Positions 31,837-41,619 of a DNA stretch of 64,000 nucleotides are shown here, piece by piece. Source of the stretch: Amia ocellicauda (lineage: Eukaryota > Chordata > Actinopteri > Amiiformes > Amiidae). The notes beneath the pieces are model-generated. The model worked only from the letters and a program-made list of their open reading frames with translations. It was not told the DNA's origin and did no database searches. Position 1 is the stretch's first letter. Each line of letters opens with the position of its first letter. Both the position numbers and the translations under genes were made by a program. The stretch spans positions 310,001-374,000 of the forward strand of contig NW_027102659.1 of NCBI RefSeq assembly GCF_036373705.1. The letters run 5' to 3'.

Positions 31837-31909
31837 GTTTCCGTAGTGTAGCGGTTATCACGTTCGCCTAACACGCGAAAGGTCCCCGGTTCGAAACCGG
31901 GCGGAAACA
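31837..31909 (+). tRNA. tRNA-Val (AAC), near-consensus
   Basis: Matches the vertebrate tRNA-Val(AAC) sequence as I know it, apart from one T-to-C change in the D region (TAGCGGT). Both internal promoter boxes and all stems are intact. A Pol III terminator TTTT lies 20 bases downstream at 31929-31932. It is the most likely active tRNA gene in the window. Confidence 0.88.
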
Positions 31910-32074
31910 GCCTGCTGTGGGCCGGCCCTTTTCGTCCTGTTTGCCCTCGTGGTTCCCCGGAGGCGGTGGGTAGCTTTTCTTCATTGGAGTGCCCGAAATC
32001 GGTGCTCTCAGAGCGTCCGTCCGTCGACAGGTTGAAATTGTAAACGCTGGTGTAGCCACTTTTAATTAAAATCT

Positions 32075-32118
32075 GATGATGATGATGATGATGATGTTGT
32101 TGTTGTTGTTCTTGTTGT
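32075..32118 (+). repeat. GAT/GTT trinucleotide tract
   Basis: A (GAT)n run passes into (GTT)n with CTT interruptions. Equivalent tracts follow each AAC-type unit: 33013-33080, 33676-33730, 42165-42221, 58431-58480 and 59378-59443. They differ in length and order, as microsatellites do. Confidence 0.85.
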
Positions 32119-32475
32119 CATCGTGGTCGCCGTCATTATTATTGTTAAAGTAAAGCAGTAGTTAGATTTGTTGCTACCGTAAGGTGTAGAAGGCACAATA
32201 GCTCTGTGATTGTCTGATGGTGGCACAAGACGAGCAGCAGCTGTTTGAACAAGCCATTGAGCATCACCTTGTTGGGGTAAGTGTAAGTCTTGTCATAGCT
32301 CAGGGCATTCTTCCTTTAAAAGAGTTTCCAAAGTGTCCTGATGTGCCCTTGAGCAATGCAATATAGGTCAGTGAAAATAGAAACCTTTATCTCACAGGCA
32401 GGCCCACGGGAAACGCCTGTGCGCGTTTTACCAGCCTGCTTCGATGGGAGCCAATCGAAACCCCAGGACAGGTTG

Positions 32476-32548
32476 GTTTCTGTAGTGTAGTGGCTATCAT
32501 GTTCGCCTCACACGCGAGAAGTCCCTGGTTCGAAACTGGGCGGAAACA
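32476..32548 (+). tRNA. tRNA-Val (CAC), degenerate
   Basis: 73 bases, with acceptor GTTTCTG no longer fully pairing with CGGAAAC, and anticodon-stem and variable-loop changes (ATCATG; GAGAAG). Anticodon CAC. Probably a tRNA pseudogene. Confidence 0.6.
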
Positions 32549-33437
32549 ACCCGCGGTGCACGCGTGCCAGTGCCGTGTTACCCGTCCTCATCTCTCTGCC
32601 CCATGGCCGGCCGTCGTTTTCTCTTCCTCGGAGTGGCAAGAAATCCTGACCTTGAGAACAAATGATCGCAGAAGGGTAGCTTTGCGAGGCGCTGGAACTG
32701 ACACTTTTAAAATCGATACATGTCGTTGCTGTTGCAATACGACCGTAGCAGGATCGGTGACATTGCTGTTACTCTTATGTAGTTGAAGGCGCAAAATAGC
32801 TCTGATAGTCTGGTGGTGACGGAAGACCACCAGCCGTTTGAACAAGCCATTCAGCATCACCTTGTTGGGCTAAGTGCAGGCACTGTCTGATCGCAGGGCG
32901 TCCTGCCTTTGAAAGAGTTTCCGAAGTATCCCGAAATCGGTGCACTCAGAGCGTCCGTCCGTCGACAGGTTGAAATTGTAAACGCTGGTGTAGCCACTTT
33001 TAATTAAAATCTGATGATGATGATGATGATGTTGTTGTTGTTCTTGTTGATGTTGTTGTTGTTGTTGTTGTTCTTGTTGTCGTCGTAGTCGCCGTCATTA
33101 TTAATGTTAAAGTAAAGCAGTAGTTAGATTTGTTGCTACCGTAAGGTGCAGAAGGCACAATAGCTCTGTGATTGTCTGATGGTGGCACAAGACGAGCAGC
33201 AGCTGTTTGAACAAGCCATTGAGCATCACCTTGTTGGGGTAAGTGTAAGTCTTGTCATTGCTCAGGGCGTTCTTCCTTTGAAAGAGTTTCCAAAGTGTCC
33301 TGATGTGCCCTTGAGCAATGCAAAATAGGTCAGTGAAAATAGAAACCTTTATCTCACAGGCTGGCCCACGGGAAACGCCTGTGTGCGTTTTACCAGCCGG
33401 CTTCGATAGGAGTTATTCGAAACACCAGGACGGGTTG

Positions 33438-33510
33438 GTTTCCGTAGTGTAGTGGCTATCACGTTCGCCTAACGCACGAAAGGTCCCCGGTTTGAAACCG
33501 GGCGGAAAGA
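33438..33510 (+). tRNA. tRNA-Val (AAC), hybrid and probably inactive
   Basis: The D loop (GGCTAT) and the 5' flank are of the CAC-unit type, whereas the anticodon AAC and the 3' flank (GCCTGCTGTGGGCC) are of the AAC-unit type. The B box has lost its invariant C (GGTTTGAAA) and the last base pair is broken (GGAAAGA). It looks like the product of a crossover inside the gene. Confidence 0.6.
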
Positions 33511-33974
33511 GCCTGCTGTGGGCCGGCCCTTTTCGTCCTGCTTGCCCTCGTGGTTCCCCAGAGGCGGTAGGTGGCTTTTCTTCATTGGAGTTCCCGAAAT
33601 TGTTGGACTCAGAGCGTCCGTCCGTCGACAGGTTGAAATTGTAAACGCTGGTGTAGCCACTTTTAATTAAAATCTGATGATGATGTTATTGTTCTTGTTG
33701 TTGTTGTTGTTGTTCTTGTTTTTCTTTTTGTCGTCGTGGTCGCCGTCATTATTATTGTTAAAGTAAAGCTACCGTAAGGTGTAGAAGGCACAATAGCTCT
33801 GTGATTGTCTGATGGTGGCACAAGACGAGCAGCAGCTGTTTGAACAAGCCATTGAGCATCACCTTGTTGGGGTAAGTGTAAGTCTTGTCATAGCTCAGGG
33901 CGTTCTTCCTTTGAAAGAGTTTCCAAAGTGTCCTGATGTGTCCTTGAGCAATGCAAAATAGGTCAGTGAAAATA

Positions 33975-35159
33975 CACTCACCTAAAGGATTATTAGGAAC
34001 ACCATACTAATACTATGTTTGACACCCTTTCGCCTTCAGAACTGACTTAATTCTACGTGGCATTGATTCAACAAGGTGCTGAAAGCATTCTTTAGAAATG
34101 TTGGCCCATATTGATAGGATAGCATCTTGCAGTTGATGGAGATTTGTGGGATGCACATCCAGGGCACGAAGCTCCCGTTCCACCACATCCCAAAGATGCT
34201 CTATTGGGTTGAGATCTGGTGACTGTGGGGGCCAGTTTAGTACAGTGAACTCATTGTCATGTTCAAGAAACCAATTTGAAATGATTCAACCTTTGTGACA
34301 TGGTGCATTATCCTGCTGGAAGTAGCCATCAGAGGATGGGTACATGGTGGTCATAAAGGGATGGACATGGTCAGAAACAATGCTCAGGTAGGCCGTGGCA
34401 TTTAAACGATGCCCAATTGGCACTAAGGAGCCTAAAGTGTGCCAAGAAAACATCCCCCACACCATTACACCACCACCACCAGCCTGCACAGTGGTAACAA
34501 GGCATGATGGATCCATGTTCTCATTCTGTTTACATCAAATTCTGACTCTACCATCTGAATGTCTCAACAGAAATCGAGACTCATCAGACCAGGCAACAAC
34601 TGTCCAATTTTGGTGAGTTTGTGCAAATTGTAGCCTCTTTTTCCTATTTGTAGTGGAGATGAGTGGTACCCGGTGGGGTCTTCTGCTGTTGTAGCCCATC
34701 CGCCTCAAGGTTGTACGTGTTGTGGCTTCACAAATGCTTTGCTGCATACCTCGGTTGTAACGAGTGGTTATTTCAGTCAAAGTTGCTCTTCTATCAGCTT
34801 GAATCAGTCGGCCCATTCTCCTCTGACCTCTAGCATCAACAAGGCATTTTCGCCCACAGGACTGCCGCATACTGGATGTTTTTCCCTTTTCACACCATTC
34901 TTTGTAAACCCTAGAAATGGTTGTGCGTGAAAATCCCAGTAACTGAGCAGATTGTGAAATACTCAGACCAGCCCGTCTGGCACCAACAACCATGCCACGC
35001 TCAAAATTGCTTAAATCACCTTTCTTTCCCATTCAGACTTTCAGTTTGGAGTTCAGGAGATTGTCTTGACCAGGACCACACCCCTAAATGCATTGAAGCA
35101 ACTGCCATATGATTGGTTGGTTATTGAACAGGTGTTCCTAATAATCCTTTAGGTGAGTG
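33975..35159 (-). mobile_element. Tc1-like transposon
   Basis: 1,185 bp with perfect 29-bp terminal inverted repeats (33975-34003 and 35131-35159) beginning CACTCACCTAAAGGATTA, flanked by the TA duplication expected for Tc1/mariner elements (33973-33974, 35160-35161). Removing it restores GTCAGTGAAAATAGAAACC, found uninterrupted at 33329, 32367 and 59694. The insertion is therefore precise and younger than the tRNA unit it interrupts. Confidence 0.96.
34013..35032 (-). pseudogene. Tc1-like transposase, two nonsense codons
   Basis: A 339-codon frame matching the usual Tc1 transposase length. It has an N-terminal paired/HTH DNA-binding region (SNFERGMVVGARRAG; FSRTTISRVYKEW) and a DDE catalytic domain with WSDESRF and DNAPCH blocks. 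It is interrupted in frame by TGA after RVRI near 34533 and by TGA after CHKG near 34286. No frameshift is needed. Without intact copies elsewhere it is non-autonomous. Confidence 0.92.
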
Positions 35160-35257
35160 TAGAAACCTTTATCTCACAGGCTGGCCCACGGGAAACGCCT
35201 GTGCGCGTTTTACCAGCCGGCTTCGATGGGAGCCATTCGAAACACCAGGACAGGTCG

Positions 35258-35330
35258 GTTTCCGTAGTGTAGTGGCTATCACGTTCGCCTCACACGCGAA
35301 AGGTCCCTGGTTCGAAACCGGGCGGAAACA
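35258..35330 (+). tRNA. tRNA-Val (CAC)
   Basis: Intact 73-base cloverleaf with paired acceptor stem and anticodon CAC. One substitution precedes the B box (CCCTGG). It lies 24 bp before the broken left edge of Polinton copy C. Confidence 0.78.
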
Positions 35331-35354
35331 ACCCGCGGTGCATGCGTGCTAGTG

Positions 35355-35717
35355 CACACAGTGCTGACCACAAGTGAAGGTCTGAAGACTTTGTACTTGA
35401 CGACCGCTGTAAATGGTTTCTTGACAGTTGTTGAGCAGAAAGTTATTGATCTTCCGAGGGAAAGGTCTGAAATCCGGGGGGTTTGCATAGGAATCAAAAA
35501 ATTCACCACGGTGGTCCTCCCTTAGATAAATAGCCAGCCAATGTTCTCCGGGCATATTTTTAGGGTGTGTGTTGATTATGTACATTGCAGGTAAATTCTT
35601 GATCTTAAATTTAGGCAGCTGATCGCAGGCGTAGACTCCTTGAAACAGTTTCCGTGAGCCGGCCAGGGCATTCATGATGTGGTTGAGCTCTCTGGTGTTC
35701 ATTTTAATAATAATCAT
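35355..35717 (-). pseudogene. PRO: Protease N-terminal fragment, copy C
   Basis: Residues 1 to about 121 survive, including His59, Asp75 and Cys116. The sequence then breaks off into tRNA spacer two residues past the catalytic motif. Confidence 0.85.
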
Positions 35718-37019
35718 ACATAACGTTTCTCCTCTGATTCACCTCAATAATGTTGTCAAACACAGCATACACGACCATATTTACAGTGTGTGGTAGAGGC
35801 TGCTTGAAACGCATCTCCAAACGCATATTGCCCGTCTTCATCAGTGAAATATGTTGTCCACACTCTTCGTCAGGGGTCAGGTTGAAACCATACAGGGTGT
35901 AACCGCTGCAGTATTCCCGGCGATCGATCAGCAGAGTTTGATCCTTGAGATGGCGACCCGTAGCCAGTACTAGACTGTAATATTCACGAACCGCATTGCC
36001 GTTTTCAAAGTCAGGTTGAAAAGGTCTGGATGGAACCTGCACACCATCGACGTACAATGCTATAAATTCCGCGTTATAATGTTTAAAGTTAAAGGTGTTC
36101 TTGTTGTAAACCCCGGTAAATGCATCATTATCCACGAGACCTATAATAACCTGTTTTGGGAGCTGTCCTAGAAACAGATTTTCCTGGTTCATCACCCGTG
36201 TCCCTGCGGGGATACTGTGGACTTTCATATAGACTCTTTCGATCGGGTACTTGGCGTTTGCCGTCACTAACGCCAGCGCGTGTCCTAGTTTAACCGCCGG
36301 GGAGACGGACACTTATTTCACAAACAGCGAGGCCGATAATATGGTCAGTTTATATTTTTCCGTATCAGGGGTCATCAGACAAAAAGCACTTTTACTACGG
36401 ATCATTTTAATTTTAATGTCTACCCCGTTGAGCATGAGTTTTTCTTGGAAAAATATGTCTGCATGGATATGCCCCATTAGCTCAAAGGTCCTCCCTTCTG
36501 TTGAAGAGGCCGATCTTTTTTGCAAACCCTTATTGAGTCCCTCTGGATCCTTGTCGTCCATAGCTTCCGGGATGTCTTTGAAGAGAAGGCCGGGGCTGAA
36601 CTGTTTGCTTAGGGTCTCCTCACTATAATTAAGGATACACTCCATCATGACTCTATAGGGGTAAGTATTGCTGCTTTGACTAATGAGCCGATCTCCCAGG
36701 GTCACATCCACCTGTGAAAACATGGTGGCCACCGGGTAATTGATTAATTGATGACCCCAGCGTTGGCCGTCTTCTCGATTGCATCGCCATCCTAATCAGT
36801 CACTTTACAGTTCATTAAAATAAATGTGTTATTCAAATCAATATAATCCTCGCCATTGCCAGCTATAAAAAACTCCAGAGGGGCCGTGTCTGAAATTGCA
36901 GAAAGAGGGGGAATCTCTACATATATGATCTTATCTATACTCGTTTGAGTGTATGGAACTGTAAACAGATCCAGTTCTGATTTGACGCATTCTTCCGATA
37001 GACTGTTGACAAAAGACAT
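35704..37019 (-). pseudogene. PY: Major capsid protein, copy C (broken)
   Basis: Carries the TAG shared with B and D (36792-36794), a private 8-bp duplication near 36745 that shifts the frame, and a private TAA at 36313-36315 in the LFVKKVSV block. The second jelly-roll half (36312-35704) is open. Confidence 0.88.
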
Positions 37020-37021
37020 GT

Positions 37022-37510
37022 TTAAAAGATGTATCCTGAGGCTCTATTTTTCTTTCTTTGAGACTTTCTTTTTGCAGGTTTTTTCTTGTGCTGCTTCCTT
37101 CTCCGAGTGTTTCCACGATATGTTGGAGAATGAGAGATTCTTCGTTTTTTGTTAGCCACGGATCTTCTTCGCCCTGGTGGACACATGCTGTTTCTTCTTT
37201 TACCCCCCCTCCTCGCCATTACCATGAGACCCGAACCCTCCTGATGCTCATGGCTAGCTGCCCGGTTCATAACATTGGTGAACACGTCACTAACAATATT
37301 TTTAGCCGCTGATTTCAAGTGGGGTCTGGCTATAGCAAAGCCTCTCTTAAGCAGGGGTACGGCCATTCTAAAGAGACCATGAAAGAGTCCTCCTAGACCG
37401 GCGCCATACATTGTGGGGGCTCCTACAAAACCGGGCAAGCCGTTCCCGGCTTGCATCTTGTAATAATCCACATAGGCGCTAGGATCTACATAACCCCTCG
37501 AGGTAGCCAT
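37022..37510 (-). CDS. Basic pVI/pX-like virion protein, copy C (intact, 162 aa)
   Basis: The only complete copy. From MATSRGYVDPSAY it passes through a Gly/Pro region (GLPGFVGAPTMYGAGLGG) into an amphipathic helix (LFHGLFRMAVPLLKRGF), then a linker and a C-terminal region with about 40 percent Lys and Arg (RRRKQHKKKPAKRKSQRKK). The combination of membrane-active helix and basic tail, and its place between penton-like and major capsid genes, resemble adenovirus core or cement proteins. Homology is not proven. A five-codon upstream extension to an ATG at 37525 is possible. Confidence 0.72.
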   Translation of the reverse strand: MATSRGYVDPSAYVDYYKMQAGNGLPGFVGAPTMYGAGLGGLFHGLFRMAVPLLKRGFAIARPHLKSAAKNIVSDVFTNVMNRAASHEHQEGSGLMVMARRGGKRRNSMCPPGRRRSVANKKRRISHSPTYRGNTRRRKQHKKKPAKRKSQRKKNRASGYIF

Positions 37511-37511
37511 T

Positions 37512-38358
37512 TTAATAATGTACAAACTGTTTCAGGGGTCGAAAATGTAGTTTGACAATAACTTTACTGAAGCGGAAGGGTACGTTGATATTCTGATCCG
37601 ATTTTACTTCGATCGTGATGTTGTCAAATTGGGTCTTTGAGACTGGTACGTAGTGTGGCTTGTCATAAGTAATTGTGACCATGTCATTGCTTTTACCTTT
37701 AATAAGTACATTTCTCAAAAGGGGGACATAACTATCCCCGACCCTCTGGTGGGTTATGATATCCGTATACACATAAAGAGTGTAAAAGCCGCCCCACCAC
37801 TTCTGAGAACCTGCTCTCTGTGTCAGAATAGATCCCAAATATACGCCCCAGTTGGCCGCTGGTTTGAATGCTAATACCTGGTTTTGACACCTTGTACACT
37901 CTGTTTTTAATAGGGTTGTAATATAGCTTGATGTTGGGGGTGCCTTCTGAGAACTGTTTATGCATCTCATCTAATATTTTATCCACATTGTCATAATAAC
38001 CTCCTTGTATCGTGAATGTCCATTGACTCTTTTTAACATCATCAAAAATGGCGAAGGTGGCATCCTTATCTTGTAAAACAGCCCAAGTGTAAGGATACTG
38101 TATTTCCGCCAACCCCACTTCCCACGACCCCCTTAGATCTATAGATTTTCCAAATTGTACCGTGTAACTGGATATTTCATTTTTAGGGTATATATCGAGA
38201 GAGGCGTTACTGGGTAGAGTCACGTAGAAGCCTCCTGATTCCATCTTGAGTATCGAAAGTAATGCCCACAACACACCCGCGGGCAAGTTGTTATAAGGAT
38301 TGAATATCGGAAACCTGTTGTTCCGGGACCCAACTATTGAACTTTTCAGGCCATCCAA
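37512..38358 (-). pseudogene. PX: Penton-like minor capsid protein, copy C (shared frameshift)
   Basis: 208 codons are open from MDGLKSSIVGS. The frame then changes by one base near 37780, after SRFSEVV. The C-terminal third (YTDIITHQRVGDSYVPLLR onward) is open in the other frame to 37512. Apart from this change, present in all copies, the gene is undamaged. The start overlaps the integrase chromodomain by 68 bases in another frame. Confidence 0.75.
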
Positions 38359-39382
38359 GCCATTTCATCAACACATATTTTTTCCGGTTCTGGGTTTTTT
38401 CAGCTAATATCTTTTCAACTCTGTATACACTGTCTTTACCCACAATAATTTTTTGTAACTCGGCTTCGTAAAACGTTCCTTCTATATCCTCCCCGTCATA
38501 GTCTTTTAACCGGTACACGGGTGGGTCTCTAGCCAACTGTTCGGTAACTGTAAAATATTCGTCAGAAAATGTTTCTTCATAACCTTTGGCAAAAGTACTC
38601 CTTAGCTTTGAAACGCGAACCACATCACCGATGTTGAACTTATAAGTAGTTTTTCCCTTCTTAATAAATGGTCCGTATAATTTTTTATAGACCTTAAAAG
38701 AATTACTTTGATCAACATCTTTAGGCTTCATTTTAATACTGGTGTGATACCCTTGGTTGTAAGCATCGATAAAATCCTGAACTTTATCAAAATACTTGAA
38801 CGTGTTGACCGCTGTAAAATATCTCCACATTTTGGTCTTTATGGTGCGGTTAAACCTCTCCACTACCGATGCCCTAAGCTCATTACCGGTGGTGAAATGA
38901 TGTATTTTGTGTCTCTTCAGTAGATTCTGAAATTCTCTGTTGAGAAACTCTTTTCCTTTATCAGTCTGCAGTTTTTTAGGACATCGACCCTGGGACAATA
39001 TATCCTCAAAGGCCCTTGTCACCGCCCGACCTGTTTTATTATGTAGAATGCGAGCCCAGGCATATTTTGATAACACATCGATACACATCAACATCAATTT
39101 GTGACCATTGTTATGTTTTGATAAATTTGACATATCGACTAGATCCATTTGCCATTGTGAGTCTATGTCAGTTGCATATACGCGGTTTCTTTTAAAGTTA
39201 ATCCTGAGAGGTTTATGTTAGGTATAGGCGTCTTGTTCCCGTAACCATTCTGAAACAACCACATCATTAACCTTCACTCCGGCCTCAGCGAGTCCTCTTT
39301 AAAAACCCTTCTTACCCGCCAAACCCCCAATCTTGGCTGGGTTGTAGTATAGTTCCTGCATTTGGGGAGCTTGCCGAGTCAT
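38291..39382 (-). pseudogene. INT: Chromodomain integrase, copy C (core intact)
   Basis: 285 continuous codons (39148-38291) cover the whole catalytic core and chromodomain: QMDLVDM with the first Asp, LQTDKGKEF with the second, and SVVERFNRT with the Glu 33 residues further by my count. The chromodomain block is YRVEKIL ... KWLGWPEKFNSW. Two private TAA codons (39299-39301 and 39218-39220) interrupt the N-terminal domain only. This is the best preserved integrase core in the window. Confidence 0.9.
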
Positions 39383-39554
39383 TCTGTCAAATAACCACAC
39401 AGACCCACACTATGCGCAAAGTTTTTATACAAGGTTTTTTATTCAACTTCAGGAGAGCAGATACCCCTTTTAAGACATTTGAGAAAAGTATAACATACAC
39501 AACAATTTTTTCTACGGTCCAGACAAAATGAAATCAGATGATTGGTTACTTGAT

Positions 39555-39947
39555 CTATATCAACAAATATACCTGTTTCTTTATCTTGTAGGCACACACC
39601 TCAGTTACATATGTAAATAAAACAACATTATGACCTATTTTAAAATTAAACAGAGGTGTATTAAACATGCTCAGTAAAAGGTCATACAGATGTTGATGAA
39701 ATGGCCTAATATCATTCTTGGCCCCCTTGAGCCCTTCATCCCAGTGTTCGTACCCCCCGGTCTTTGTTACAGCAGCCATTCACTTTTCCAGGTTTGAAAG
39801 TTGATCCTCATCGATGGTTAAATCTGTAGAGAAAAGGCTCGCGTTGGCTACTTTTCTGTCAAGCACATGGTGTAATAGCGCTCTCAGGTTAGCTGCAGAG
39901 TGTTGATGACAGAACCAGTTGCAGAAGCAGTCCAGAACATTCCCCAT
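39555..39947 (-). pseudogene. 130-aa protein, copy C (nonsense)
   Basis: Full-length frame of 130 codons from MGNVLDCF to the KKQVYLLI end, interrupted by TGA at 39780-39782, a stop shared with D. The rest differs only by missense changes. Confidence 0.7.
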
Positions 39948-39959
39948 GTTCAAAGTCCC

Positions 39960-40808
39960 TTAGTTCAGGTCAGAGTCTGAATCAGTGGCGTAGATGTCGA
40001 ATTCTTCGTCGCTGCCCCCAGCTTTAACTTCTTTACGGAAGAAATAAGCTTTTAGCTTGCCAGCGGTTTTTCTACTCGGCTCATCCAGGTCATTGAGCAG
40101 CTGCCCAAGTTTCTCTATTATAAACGGCTCCTTTTTCAGCTCCAGCAAAATCTCATCTATGATTTTCTGGACTTGTCCCACAGTGACATGTATGTGGGAG
40201 TAAGAGAGCGCCTTGATTAGTGCCGGTTTCAGCCACGGTTTGTTCAGTCTTCTGTAAAACACATTGAAATAGAACAGGAAATAGTAACGGTCTGGTTCAA
40301 ACAAACAACTGTGTCTCAACTGACTGGGGTGATTCACTTCACACCCCCGACAGACTTCTTTCAGAGCTCGGTCGATGAGAGCACTCAGAATATACACCAG
40401 GGTGCTTTTAACCACTCTGCTTACTTGGTCACATACCCCGGGCATAAATCCTGCGTCTTCATCACGCCCCCGGGACAGTCCGATGCTCATTGGGTCGCCT
40501 GGTGGTTTGTGGGGTGTTTCTCCATCCATTGGACTGACCCCCTCCTGAGACGCACAGACGGTAGACAGTTCGGCAAAATCGAGGCCCTCCATGAGCTCCA
40601 GAGGCTGGGGATCCCCGAGACTCATTTGGACATCCATCGCACCGCATGTTGTTTCGTCCTGAGGGACCGGGGTCTGAGGTCTTGGAGAGTAACCACAGTC
40701 AAAGGGTTCCAGAGTGTATACAAAATATGGGGAATAGAACCAGGGGTGATCCCGGGTTTGAAGAGGCCTGTAGAGCCTGTCGACGTCCGCAGCTTTCGGG
40801 TAAGACAT
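39960..40808 (-). CDS. 282-aa protein with Cys/His motif, copy C
   Basis: Uninterrupted from MSYPKAADV. It keeps the CRGCEVNHPSQLRHSCL block and the acidic tail. Differences from A are scattered missense changes. An upstream ATG at 40844 would add 12 residues but lies beyond the TATA-proximal start. Confidence 0.7.
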   Translation of the reverse strand: MSYPKAADVDRLYRPLQTRDHPWFYSPYFVYTLEPFDCGYSPRPQTPVPQDETTCGAMDVQMSLGDPQPLELMEGLDFAELSTVCASQEGVSPMDGETPHKPPGDPMSIGLSRGRDEDAGFMPGVCDQVSRVVKSTLVYILSALIDRALKEVCRGCEVNHPSQLRHSCLFEPDRYYFLFYFNVFYRRLNKPWLKPALIKALSYSHIHVTVGQVQKIIDEILLELKKEPFIIEKLGQLLNDLDEPSRKTAGKLKAYFFRKEVKAGGSDEEFDIYATDSDSDLN

Positions 40809-40911
40809 TCTCTTTAATTTTAAACCATGAATGAATTGTTGCACCTTTTATCCTATCTCTTCACTACGTCACGACACACCGCCCTCTTAGAAGAGAGTAG
40901 CCCCTGAGCCG

Positions 40912-41316
40912 TCAGACCCCCCTCCAAAACCCCACACGTCGTCTGTCGTAGTTCTGCAAGCTTTCCCATTCACACCTTTCAAAACCCTGAGTCGGAGACT
41001 CCATTTCGCATTCTCTTGGACCCTCTTGCAAGCCTTCTAGAGTCTTATCCACAAGCCCCAGATCTCTCCAGGCCATCACCTTCAACCAGTCCTCATAAGA
41101 GTATTCAATTACCGTCTCAAAAGGTTCCAACGTACCCTCCTTCTCTCCCAAAGCAAAAAGCTCCACTCCAACATAGCTGGGATCCCTTTTAAAGCGGTAA
41201 CCCCGTCGAGCCCCCCAGAACAACACCCAGGAGCGTTCAATCTTCAAATTGGTGAGTACAGGAACCCTTGCCCGGGATTGTTTCTTGCGGGGTTTCATGT
41301 TGATGTCGCTGGACAT
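40912..41316 (-). pseudogene. 236-aa gene, copy C (internal deletion)
   Basis: About 280 bp are lost between codon 125 and the acidic tail, and the frame beyond the junction is wrong (ends RRRVGFWRGV). The promoter and N-terminal half are intact. Confidence 0.8.
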
Positions 41317-41434
41317 GTTGAAGAAGCGGGATGTTTCAGATGCTGAGAATTAAAGAGGTATTGCCTAAAAGAAGCGCGGGTTCTTAAATAGAGAGGAGAG
41401 TTTCGGGGCGTTGCCTTCAGAGGGGTGGGGGTAT

Positions 41435-41619
41435 TTATGGGTGGCCTTGTTGTTCAGGGTTTTATGGGTGCACACTTTCTGACGGATATGACGTAGGAAT
41501 AATTAAGGAAATAACTCTACCTAAAATCACGCCCCCCAATTATGACGTAGGAATATTAATAAGCTTAGGGCATACGTCATAACAAAATAGGCCGCGCCCA
41601 AAAAACCCTACTATCTACT
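41435..41619 (-). repeat. Right terminal inverted repeat, copy C
   Basis: 185 bp, nearly identical to the right repeats of B and D. It ends CTATCTACT followed by CTTATG. Confidence 0.92.

Larger units (their letters stand above)
31521..35354 (+). repeat. tRNA-Val spacer between copies B and C
   Basis: Four tRNA-Val copies (31837, 32476, 33438, 35258). Near 32927 there is a unit whose tRNA gene has been deleted, and near 32766 an empty CTTATG site. Trinucleotide tracts lie at 32075-32118, 33013-33080 and 33676-33730, and there is a Tc1 insertion. Short frames overlapping the tRNAs are not genes. At 35354 spacer passes into protease sequence of copy C. Confidence 0.85.
35355..41619 (+). mobile_element. 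Polinton copy C, right half only
   Basis: 6,265 bp from inside the protease gene to the right terminus, followed by CTTATG at 41620-41625. Everything left of the protease is missing; the junction with tRNA spacer has the short shared string GTGC or CACA. It lacks several lesions that A, B and D share (integrase stops, basic-protein frameshift), so it represents a separate lineage. A deletion of about 280 bp lies near 40947. Confidence 0.94.

Noticed and set aside
32075-33080. Possible CRISPR-like or satellite array from regular trinucleotides
   Set aside because: Simple GAT/GTT microsatellite tracts of variable length in eukaryotic DNA; there are no spacers.
37512-37970. Minor-capsid C-terminal frame as a separate 152-aa gene
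   Set aside because: Its first 50 codons are an out-of-frame reading of the upstream capsid sequence. Only the later part matches the conserved protein.
38291-39382. Retroviral or LTR element origin for the integrase
   Set aside because: There is no reverse transcriptase, gag or LTR nearby. The chromodomain integrase with POLB, ATPase, protease and capsid genes inside inverted repeats is the Polinton set.
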